Positions 57,212 to 64,000 of a stretch of DNA of 64,000 bases are shown here, piece after piece. The DNA comes from Dyella silvatica. Lineage in GTDB: Bacteria > Pseudomonadota > Gammaproteobacteria > Xanthomonadales > Rhodanobacteraceae. The notes below the pieces were generated by a model that did not search any database, was not told the origin of the DNA, and saw nothing but the letters and a program-made list of their open reading frames with translations. The stretch covers positions 1-64,000 of the forward strand of contig NZ_JAPDPE010000002.1 of the NCBI RefSeq assembly GCF_026283955.1. Direction: 5' to 3'. Position numbers and translations under genes: made by a program. Within the stretch, counting starts at the first letter, position 1, and the number at the start of each line of letters is the position of its first letter.

Positions 57212-58597
57212 CTATCCGGCGCCAGCGCGGTGACGCGCCAGTGCCTGGTACAACGGCGAAACATTTACACCCGCAGCCACCTGGGCCGTAAATGCTGCCG
57301 GACATGCCTCGGCAATCACTTCAGCGGCATCCCGCGATACGGTTTCCAGGAAAACGCATGCGCCACTACCAGAAAGCCTTGCTCGACCGTAGCTGCCGAG
57401 CCAATCCAGCGCGGTGGCTACTCGCGGATGTCGCGTGCGGACCACTGGCTCGAAGGCGTTCTCGGATGTTTCGCCTGAAGTAAAGGACGAAATTGTCGCC
57501 CGTGCGGCATTTCGTGTCAATTCGGCTGCTTGAAAAAGTGCCGCGGTCGGCACATGTTCGTGCGGGTCAAGCACGACATACCAGCGAAACGGCAGTGATA
57601 CCGGCGTGAGCTGCTCGCCGACACCCTCGGCCCAGGCCGAACGTCCACGTACGAAAACCGGCACATCGGCACCCAGTTGGCGCCCCAGCTCGGCCAGCGC
57701 CGCCTGATCCAGGCCACAGCCCCATAGATGATTTAACCCAACCAGCACCGTCGCCGCATCCGAGCTGCCGCCGCCCAGACCGCCACCCATAGGGATGCGC
57801 TTGTCCAGCTCGATATCGACGCCAGCGTCCGACCCCGCAAAAGGCTGTAAAAGGCGTGCCGCGCGCACCACCAAATCGGTTTCAGCGGGCACCCCCGGCA
57901 CCTCAGTCAAACGCTGCACCTGACCGTCGCTGCGTGGGCGCAGCCTTAATTCGTCGCCCCAATCGAGCAGGCGGAACATGGTTTGCAACTCGTGATAACC
58001 GTCCTCACGACGACCGACAATGCGCAAGAACAGATTCAGCTTGGCTGGCGCCGGCCAGACACTCCAATCATCCGCAGCAATAGGCTGCAGCTTGCGGCTC
58101 ATGAACACGCGCAAGTGGTCGGGAAAGCCGTTCTCGCGATCGCGCTCTAACGCAAAAGCAAACTCTGGCGCCTGTTTATCCACCTCGACAAAGCCATGCT
58201 TGGCGTAGAACGGGGCATTCCAGGGCACATCGGCCAAGGTCCCCAGATCCACCTGGGTATAACCCGCCGCGCGAGCCCATTCACAAGCATGCTCGAGCAA
58301 GGCGGCGCCAATGCCACGCCGCCCCCAGGTCGGCAGCACATCGATCTCGGCAATACCGATACTCGTATCCCGTGCCTCGGCATCCAGGCAGACAAAACCG
58401 ACTGGCTCGCCCTCAGCGCTTAGCGCCACCCAGACCAGCCCCCGCGTCACCGCGTCGCGCAACACATCCGGCGGCAATTCCACCGCGACATACGATGGCC
58501 AGGCCTCGTGACCACGAAAAAGCTCCACCGCACAGCGCTCGATGGCACACAAGGTACCTATCTGGGCGACGGTGGCGCGTTCGATACGGAAGGTCAT
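57212..58597 (-). CDS. ispE: GNAT acetyltransferase-IspE fusion (CDP-ME kinase)
   Basis: One open frame of 461 aa joins two families. Residues about 1-168 are a GNAT acetyltransferase ([40 protein letters not shown]). Residues about 175-461 are 4-diphosphocytidyl-2-C-methyl-D-erythritol kinase of the MEP isoprenoid pathway: [15 protein letters not shown], the GHMP ATP loop [17 protein letters not shown] and SGSGACVF. No stop separates them. An internal ATG at 58102 could start IspE alone (296 aa) but has no Shine-Dalgarno sequence. ATG at 58597 is preferred to a TTG two codons earlier. Between lolB and prs, the normal ispE position. Confidence 0.88.
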   Translation of the reverse strand: MTFRIERATVAQIGTLCAIERCAVELFRGHEAWPSYVAVELPPDVLRDAVTRGLVWVALSAEGEPVGFVCLDAEARDTSIGIAEIDVLPTWGRRGIGAALLEHACEWARAAGYTQVDLGTLADVPWNAPFYAKHGFVEVDKQAPEFAFALERDRENGFPDHLRVFMSRKLQPIAADDWSVWPAPAKLNLFLRIVGRREDGYHELQTMFRLLDWGDELRLRPRSDGQVQRLTEVPGVPAETDLVVRAARLLQPFAGSDAGVDIELDKRIPMGGGLGGGSSDAATVLVGLNHLWGCGLDQAALAELGRQLGADVPVFVRGRSAWAEGVGEQLTPVSLPFRWYVVLDPHEHVPTAALFQAAELTRNAARATISSFTSGETSENAFEPVVRTRHPRVATALDWLGSYGRARLSGSGACVFLETVSRDAAEVIAEACPAAFTAQVAAGVNVSPLYQALARHRAGAG

Positions 58598-58603
58598 AGG
58601 CAA

Positions 58604-58665
58604 GGGAACGGGGAACGGGGAACGGGGAACGGGGAACGGGGAACGGGGAACGGGGAACGGGGAAC
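58604..58665. repeat. GGGGAAC heptanucleotide tandem repeat
   Basis: Eight perfect GGGGAAC units (58610-58665) follow a partial unit GGGAAC (58604-58609). The array ends six bases from the start codon of the GNAT-IspE gene, in its 5' leader. Perfect short tandem arrays of this length are prone to slipped-strand changes in copy number. Confidence 0.97.
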
Positions 58666-58757
58666 ATTAGCGGCGAGGCCGCAATATGCAAGACATCACC
58701 CTCAGCAAATTCAGAAGCGAAGCACCGGGTAGCGAACGCCAGCAGATCACACCAGAC

Positions 58758-59402
58758 TCAATGCTCCCCGTTCCCTACGCCCTGTTCGCCGCCTTTACCC
58801 ATCTGCCAGCTCTCCACCGACAGGCGCACCTTATAGGGGGGCTTTTGCGCGTAGACCTTCTTCGGCAAGGGCGGCTGACGCGTCGCATCCCATTCGCGAT
58901 AGTCGACGCTCCAGCCATCCTGTTGCAGCAGCGACGGCAGGCGATCATTACCAAAACTCAGCTCCGCCGGGCCCGCATCCGCACGCAAACCGAGCACCCA
59001 TGCACGCAGCTCACGCAGCGGCACCTCCCAGCCCAGGGCCTTGTGCATCAACGACTCGGCGTCATCACCATGCAATGGGCCGCCATCCATACCCTCGAGC
59101 AAAGCGCCTTGCGCCCCGCCGCTCAGGCGAAAGCTCTTGCCGGTGACGGGGGCACGCACAACGAATTCGTAGCGATCACCGTCTTGAGTCCAGGTCAGGT
59201 CGCCGCTACCGCTGTTCTTGCCATCGGAAACGCCAAGCCGGCCTTGCAGGGTCCAATGATCGACGCCGGCAAGTAGCCGTTCACGTGCCTGCTGTTCGCC
59301 GAGCAGACCCGCATCCCCCTGGAGACGTACCGCCGTGCGCGGCACGCAGGCCGCCAGCAGCAGCAAAGATGCGGCTGCGAGTAAACGTGGAAAGATCTTC
59401 AT
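58758..59402 (-). CDS. lolB: outer membrane lipoprotein receptor LolB
   Basis: LolB (214 aa) accepts lipoproteins from LolA and inserts them in the outer membrane. A lipoprotein signal peptide ends in the lipobox LLAAC, and the body follows the family (WTLQGRLGVSDGKNSGSGDLTW, ELRAWVLGLRADAG). The last residues (GVGNGEH) come from sequence resembling the GGGGAAC repeat family. Start overlaps the TPR gene stop as ATGA. Confidence 0.93.
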   Translation of the reverse strand: MKIFPRLLAAASLLLLAACVPRTAVRLQGDAGLLGEQQARERLLAGVDHWTLQGRLGVSDGKNSGSGDLTWTQDGDRYEFVVRAPVTGKSFRLSGGAQGALLEGMDGGPLHGDDAESLMHKALGWEVPLRELRAWVLGLRADAGPAELSFGNDRLPSLLQQDGWSVDYREWDATRQPPLPKKVYAQKPPYKVRLSVESWQMGKGGEQGVGNGEH

Positions 59403-61147
59403 GGATTAAGGCGCTTCAAAGTGTCGTGCAAACGGGTGCTTTGCGGATCGAGCCGGCGCACCTCGTCAAAAATGCGGCTGGCATCCTGCTGGCGCCCCTG
59501 CTTCCACAACACCTCACCCAGATGCACGCCGACGTCGGCGTCCTTGCGAGCGTTCCAGGCACCACGCAGCGCCTGCTCGGCTTGATCGAGATGACCCAGC
59601 CGGTACTGCAACCAGCCCCAGGAATCGGCGATCGCCGGATCGTCGGGCTTGGTCACGCGTGCTGCCTGAATCAGTTTTTCCGCTTCGGCCAGGTCACGAT
59701 TGGCATCAGCCAGCGTATAGCCCAAGGCGTTGCTGGCATCCATATCGTCGGGCTTGAGTTGCAGCAAGTGGCGCAAATCGTTCACCGCCTGATCGATCGC
59801 ACCGGCCTCGGCATAGGCCAAACCGCGGCCGTACAACAGCTCCGGGTCGTCAGGTGAAACCTGCAGTGCGCGGCTGTAAACCGCCTCGGCCTTACCGTAC
59901 TGCTGCTCACGCATATAGAGCTCGGCGTCAATCGCATACACGCGCTGCAACTGGGTTGGCTGATCCAGATAATCCACCTGCATCTGGGCCAGCTCTTCGT
60001 GCGCCTGCGCCGGCTTGCCCAGCTCATGCATCAGCACAGCGCTGCGCAAATCGGCGTCGAAGGCGTGATCGTCGCCATCAGGCACCTGGCCGTACCAAGT
60101 CAGGGCCTCATCTTTACGGCCTTGCATTTCGGCCAGCTGACCCAGCAAATAGGTGCTGCTCGCACGCACGCTTTCCGGCGAACGCTGCAATTGGCCGTAC
60201 AGTCGGGTCAGCGACTTGGTGTCATTGGCCCGTGCCGCCAGCGCGGCCCGCAAGGTATAGGTGTCCGTGTCTTGCGGGCCGCTGTCGAGCAGCCTGGACG
60301 CGCCGGCATAGTCGCCGGACTGACCCAGCAGCGTGGCGTAGGCCATTCGTAGACGGGTGTTTTTCGGCGCCTTCGCCAGCGCCTTCTGGAACAGTGCCTG
60401 GGCACCTGCCCGGTCGCCGCTCTTGAACTTCATCTGCGCTGCCCAGGCGTAGGTCTCGGCGCTGTTGAAACGCTTCGCCGCCACATCGGCAATTTGCTGT
60501 GCATAGGCATGCCGCCCGAGCCGCTCGCCCAGCTCGCTCATCGCTAGCCAGGCTTGTGCATCGGCCGGAAGGCGCTGCGGGGTCGCCAATGCCTCCAGCA
60601 AGCGTGCCGCCTGCGCCGGATCGCGCCCGCCGATCACTACCCGGCCGAACTGGCGCCAGGCATCCGGATCGCCGCTGCGCAGCAACAGGTCCAGCTGACG
60701 CTGCGCCTCATCGGTATTGCCCTGATCCAGTGCCAGCTGCGCACGTGCCTGGGCCAGCCCAGCCGGTTTGGCGCCCAAGGCCTGCCAGCGGGCAATCGCC
60801 TGCTCGGCGGCGGCATGGTCATGCACGGCCGTAGCCATGCCGGCGGCCTGCTCGGCCACACGAGGGTCGCTGGAAAGCAGCATCGCCTTACCATACGCGT
60901 CGGAAGCGGCCTTGAGATCAGTGCGTGTCAACGCCATCTCGCCGGCCATCAGCTGAGCCAGCAGATCGTGATCCGCGTCAGGTGTCGCCACCGTCAGATG
61001 ATTTAGCGGCTGCGCCGACGCGGCTTGCCCGGACGGCCGACCCGGCGTTGCAGCACACCCCGCCAAGGCCAACAGAATGGACACATATCCCGCAAAATGC
61101 CGCAGTTGCTTGAACTTGGCCGACCTGCTCAGCACACTAGTCTCCAT
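59399..61147 (-). CDS. tetratricopeptide-repeat lipoprotein
   Basis: A 582-aa lipoprotein: signal peptide ending in LALAGC, then about a dozen TPR units through the protein (for example AEAVYSRALQVSPDDPELLYGRGLAYAE as positions near 440-470, and the final NARKDADVGVHLGEVLWKQGRQ region). TPR lipoproteins serve as scaffolds at the outer membrane or in envelope assembly; the partner is unknown. It is co-transcribed with lolB (ATGA overlap). The gene between hemA and lolB is a common Xanthomonadales arrangement. Start chosen at METSVLSRSAKF over an ATG 12 codons upstream. Confidence 0.88.
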   Translation of the reverse strand: METSVLSRSAKFKQLRHFAGYVSILLALAGCAATPGRPSGQAASAQPLNHLTVATPDADHDLLAQLMAGEMALTRTDLKAASDAYGKAMLLSSDPRVAEQAAGMATAVHDHAAAEQAIARWQALGAKPAGLAQARAQLALDQGNTDEAQRQLDLLLRSGDPDAWRQFGRVVIGGRDPAQAARLLEALATPQRLPADAQAWLAMSELGERLGRHAYAQQIADVAAKRFNSAETYAWAAQMKFKSGDRAGAQALFQKALAKAPKNTRLRMAYATLLGQSGDYAGASRLLDSGPQDTDTYTLRAALAARANDTKSLTRLYGQLQRSPESVRASSTYLLGQLAEMQGRKDEALTWYGQVPDGDDHAFDADLRSAVLMHELGKPAQAHEELAQMQVDYLDQPTQLQRVYAIDAELYMREQQYGKAEAVYSRALQVSPDDPELLYGRGLAYAEAGAIDQAVNDLRHLLQLKPDDMDASNALGYTLADANRDLAEAEKLIQAARVTKPDDPAIADSWGWLQYRLGHLDQAEQALRGAWNARKDADVGVHLGEVLWKQGRQQDASRIFDEVRRLDPQSTRLHDTLKRLNP

Positions 61148-61258
61148 TAATCGGTTTATTTCGGTAGCACCGCCGATACTCAACCCGGCGCGTTGTTCAC
61201 TTAGTCTACGCCGTCGCCTACGCCGCCGGATGCCCCTTGTCTTGAGTCACCTGACGCC

Positions 61259-62536
61259 ATGCCGCTGATCGCCCTTGGGCTCAACCACCTTACCGCGCCG
61301 GTTACTTTGCGCGAGCAGGTGGCGTTCGACGCGGACGCCGCAAGTACGGCGTTGCATGAGCTGAGCGTCGAACCTGGCGTGGAAGAAGCACTGATCCTGT
61401 CTACCTGTAACCGCACCGAACTTTACGTGTGCGTGAAAGCAGGCGCCGAGGACGTGCCGCAAGCGTGGTTGAGTCGTCACCATCGGCTGACCCCGGGCAA
61501 GCTCGGTGAGTTCCTTTACCGGCACGACGAAGATGCCGCCGTGCGACATATGTTCCGCGTCGCCACCGGCCTGGACTCCATGGTGCTGGGTGAACCGCAA
61601 ATTCTCGGCCAGGTAAAGGACGCCTACCAGCAGGCCCGCGTAGCGCAGACCCTGCGCGCGCCGATGGATCGCCTGCTGCAACACACCTTTGCCGTGGCCA
61701 AGCGGGTGCGCACCGATACGCGCATCGGCGCACATACGGTCTCGGTGGCCTTTACCGCCGTACGGCTGGCTGAGCAGGTGTTCGCCGATTTGCGCCAGGC
61801 CTGCGTTTTGCTCATTGGCGCCGGCGATACGATTGAACTGGCGGCGCGGCATCTGGCCGACAAGCAGGTACGCCGGCTGATCGTCGCCAACCGTACGCTG
61901 GAAAACGCCCAGGAGCTGGCCAGCAGCCATGGCGGCTATGCGATTGCCCTGCACGATCTGCCGCAACACTTGGCCGAGGCCGATATCGTCATTTCCTCCA
62001 CCGCCTCCCGCACCCCGGTGGTAACTCGCACCATGGTTGAAAAAGCGATTACCGCCCGCCGCCGCAAACCGGTCTTTATGGTGGATATCGCCGTCCCTCG
62101 GGATATCGAAGCCAGTGTCGGCGAACTGGACGACGTGTTTCTCTACGGCATCGACGATCTCAAGCAAGTCATCGATGACAACCGCCGCTCACGCGAAGCC
62201 GCTGCCCGCGAGGCCGATGCCATCATCGACTTGCAGGTCGAGCGCTATATGGCCTGGCGGCGTGCGCTGACACTGAAAAACCCGGCGCTGGATATGCGTC
62301 AGCACGCTGAAGCCTATCGCGATGAAGTACTGGCCAAGGCACAGGCCATGCTGGCGCGTGGCAAGCCAGCCGATGAGGCCTTGGCCTTCCTGGCCAACAC
62401 ACTGACCAACAAATTGCTGCACCACCCCAGCGCCCGCCTGCGCGAAGCGGCGCTCAACGGCGACATGGAACTACTGCACGCGGCTGACCGCCTCTACGGC
62501 CGCAGCGACGACGAGCAAGGGACGGGCAACGACTAG
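61259..62536 (+). CDS. hemA: glutamyl-tRNA reductase
   Basis: HemA (425 aa) reduces glutamyl-tRNA to glutamate 1-semialdehyde, the first step of tetrapyrrole synthesis. The catalytic Cys lies in [14 protein letters not shown], the NADPH domain has [17 protein letters not shown], and a C-terminal dimerisation domain follows. It diverges from the TPR lipoprotein-lolB unit and is followed 82 bp later by prfA, the order seen in E. coli. Confidence 0.97.
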   Translation: MPLIALGLNHLTAPVTLREQVAFDADAASTALHELSVEPGVEEALILSTCNRTELYVCVKAGAEDVPQAWLSRHHRLTPGKLGEFLYRHDEDAAVRHMFRVATGLDSMVLGEPQILGQVKDAYQQARVAQTLRAPMDRLLQHTFAVAKRVRTDTRIGAHTVSVAFTAVRLAEQVFADLRQACVLLIGAGDTIELAARHLADKQVRRLIVANRTLENAQELASSHGGYAIALHDLPQHLAEADIVISSTASRTPVVTRTMVEKAITARRRKPVFMVDIAVPRDIEASVGELDDVFLYGIDDLKQVIDDNRRSREAAAREADAIIDLQVERYMAWRRALTLKNPALDMRQHAEAYRDEVLAKAQAMLARGKPADEALAFLANTLTNKLLHHPSARLREAALNGDMELLHAADRLYGRSDDEQGTGND

Positions 62537-62618
62537 CGAGGGCGGCTTGCTGCCGCCTCCCGACGCCATCCGCGACAACCTCGGTTGCCGCGCCCTCGCC
62601 GCCTCTGCTATCGCTACC

Positions 62619-63698
62619 ATGACCCCATCGATCCGCCGCAAGCTCGAAAACCTCGCCGAGCGTCACGAAGAAATCGGCCTGTTACTGGCCCAACCTGACG
62701 TACTTGCCGACAACACCCGTTTTCGCGAACTGTCGCGCGAATACGCCCAGCTGGAACCTGTTGCCAGCTCGCTGCGCCAGCACGATCTCGCCGAACGCGA
62801 GCTGGTCGATGCGCGCGGCATGCTCGACGACCCCGAACTGCGTGAGATGGCCGCAGACGACATTGCCCGACTCGAGACGCACCTGCTTGAGCTCGACAAT
62901 GAGCTGCAGATTTTATTGCTGCCCAAAGATCCCCGCGACGAGGCCAATCTGTTCCTCGAAGTGCGCGCGGGTACCGGCGGAGACGAGGCGGCGATTTTTG
63001 CCGGCGATCTCTTTCGTATGTATGCGCGCTACGCCGAGCGACGGCGCTGGCATATCGAGGTACTCAGCGAGAATCACGGCGAGCATGGCGGCTATAAAGA
63101 AATCGTCGCCCGCATCGAAGGCAAGGGCGCCTATTCCAAGCTCAAGTTCGAATCGGGCACGCACCGCGTGCAGCGCGTACCAGAAACCGAGTCACAGGGG
63201 CGCATCCATACGTCGGCGGCTACCGTAGCGATCCTGCCCGAGCTCGACGAAATCGACGATATCGAATTACGCGATGCCGACCTCAAGGTCGATACCTTTC
63301 GCGCCTCCGGCGCCGGCGGTCAGCACGTCAACAAGACCGACTCCGCCATCCGTATTACCCACCTGCCCACCGGCGTGGTAGTGGAATGCCAGGACGAACG
63401 CAGCCAGCACAAAAATCGCGCCCGCGCGATGAGCCTGCTGAAAGCCCGATTGCTGGATACCGAGCGCAGCAAGCAAGCGGCGGTGCAAGCCGAATCACGC
63501 CGCCTGCAAGTCGGCTCCGGCGATCGCAGCCAGCGCATCCGTACCTACAATTTCCCCCAGGGCCGGATCACCGATCACCGCATCAATCTCACCCTGTATC
63601 GCCTGCCCGAGGTGTTGCAGGGCGAGCTGGACGAATTGATCGACACCCTGACCCGCGAGCATCAGGCCGACGAGCTGAAATCGCTCACCAGTAACTAA
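62619..63698 (+). CDS. prfA: peptide chain release factor 1
   Basis: RF1 (359 aa) ends translation at UAA and UAG. The catalytic GGQ lies in [16 protein letters not shown], and the family core [21 protein letters not shown] is present. The start [16 protein letters not shown] is chosen over an in-frame ATG 24 codons upstream. prmC, which methylates the GGQ glutamine and often follows prfA, is not seen in the remaining 300 bases. Confidence 0.97.
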   Translation: MTPSIRRKLENLAERHEEIGLLLAQPDVLADNTRFRELSREYAQLEPVASSLRQHDLAERELVDARGMLDDPELREMAADDIARLETHLLELDNELQILLLPKDPRDEANLFLEVRAGTGGDEAAIFAGDLFRMYARYAERRRWHIEVLSENHGEHGGYKEIVARIEGKGAYSKLKFESGTHRVQRVPETESQGRIHTSAATVAILPELDEIDDIELRDADLKVDTFRASGAGGQHVNKTDSAIRITHLPTGVVVECQDERSQHKNRARAMSLLKARLLDTERSKQAAVQAESRRLQVGSGDRSQRIRTYNFPQGRITDHRINLTLYRLPEVLQGELDELIDTLTREHQADELKSLTSN

Positions 63699-63833
63699 TT
63701 CTGCCTGCCCTTGCCACCGCCTCCATGGAAAGCGGCGTCGCTGGCCGCCGCCCTGCTTTGGACCGGCCGCAGGCCGAAATAACTCGACGAAAAATCCCCA
63801 TCTCAGCTTGGCGCCTGCCGCGCACTGGGTTAG

Positions 63834-64000
63834 CGTGCACGCAAGAATCAAGCAGCGCCTTCCAGCTTTAACGATACGCCGCAACATCTTGCCGAACTAC
63901 TGCGCCGCGGTGCTTTTACCGAGGCCGCGAGTGTGGCGGCCCGCTTGCGCGAACAGGCCCCGGCCAATGCCGAATTTGCCCGCCTGCATAGCATCGCGCT
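63834..64000 (+). CDS. partial repeat-protein-like frame running off the window
   Basis: From 63834 the frame stays open to the end of the window and reads like the start of a helical repeat protein (PQHLAELLRRGAFTEAASVA, RLREQAPANAEFARLHSIA), similar in style to TPR domains of sulfotransferase-type proteins. No ATG lies in this frame; the first GTG is well inside the helical part. A start in another frame with a frameshift, or a rare start codon, is possible. The stretch 63699-63833 shows nothing else I can support. Confidence 0.35.

Noticed and set aside
58100-58102. Internal ATG as the true start of a separate ispE gene.
   Set aside because: No Shine-Dalgarno sequence and no stop codon between the domains; the single fused frame is simpler, though not proven.
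58604-58665. CRISPR-like array.
   Set aside because: Units are 7 bp, directly abutting and without spacers; it is a simple tandem repeat.

Overview
The window is a block of bacterial core genome, GC-rich, and fits a gammaproteobacterium of the Xanthomonadales, most likely the Rhodanobacteraceae (Dyella/Rhodanobacter/Frateuria type). This rests on gene order (a TPR lipoprotein between lolB and hemA, tRNA-Trp between tuf and secE, no rpmJ after secY), protein character, and short heptanucleotide repeats between genes. I see no prophage, insertion sequence, CRISPR array, toxin-antitoxin pair or restriction system, and no convincing wholly new system. The interest lies in details of otherwise conserved loci.

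Layout. 1-11.3 kb: tldD, yhdP and rng on the minus strand with a sterol-desaturase-like gene inserted on the plus strand, then a plus-strand two-component operon ending in a Mug-like DNA glycosylase. 11.3-18.1 kb: two overlapping multi-haem cytochrome c genes, a secreted amidase, a subclass B3 metallo-beta-lactamase, a type II DAHP synthase and dsbB. 18.2-37.1 kb (minus strand): the translation core, transcribed as rpsL-rpsG-fusA-tuf (str) and then rpsJ to secY, rpsM, rpsK, rpsD, rpoA, rplQ (S10, spc and alpha operons). 37.1-51.2 kb (minus strand): tRNA-Tyr, tRNA-Gly, tRNA-Thr, a second tuf, tRNA-Trp, secE, nusG, rplKAJL, rpoB, rpoC. 51.3-53.5 kb: a thioesterase, an acetyltransferase, an isocitrate-lyase-like protein and a small membrane ORF. 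53.6-61.1 kb (minus strand): TPR lipoprotein, lolB, a GNAT-IspE fusion, prs, rplY, pth, ychF. 61.3-64 kb (plus strand): hemA, prfA and the start of an incomplete repeat-protein frame.

The genes mostly serve one supply chain: RNA polymerase (rpoA, rpoB, rpoC), NusG, ribosomal proteins, EF-Tu and EF-G, four tRNAs, the SecYE translocon, release factor 1 and peptidyl-tRNA hydrolase, with precursor enzymes (HemA, IspE, Prs) and envelope factors (LolB, YhdP, DsbB) around them. Points most worth checking: an apparent 31-bp deletion that frameshifts rpoC and removes the tip of the sigma-binding coiled coil (probably a sequence error); a near-identical 10-bp hairpin at the predicted 5' ends of the str and S10 transcripts; the GNAT-IspE fusion behind a GGGGAAC tandem repeat; and a diverged patch in one tuf copy that changes a conserved arginine to cysteine.
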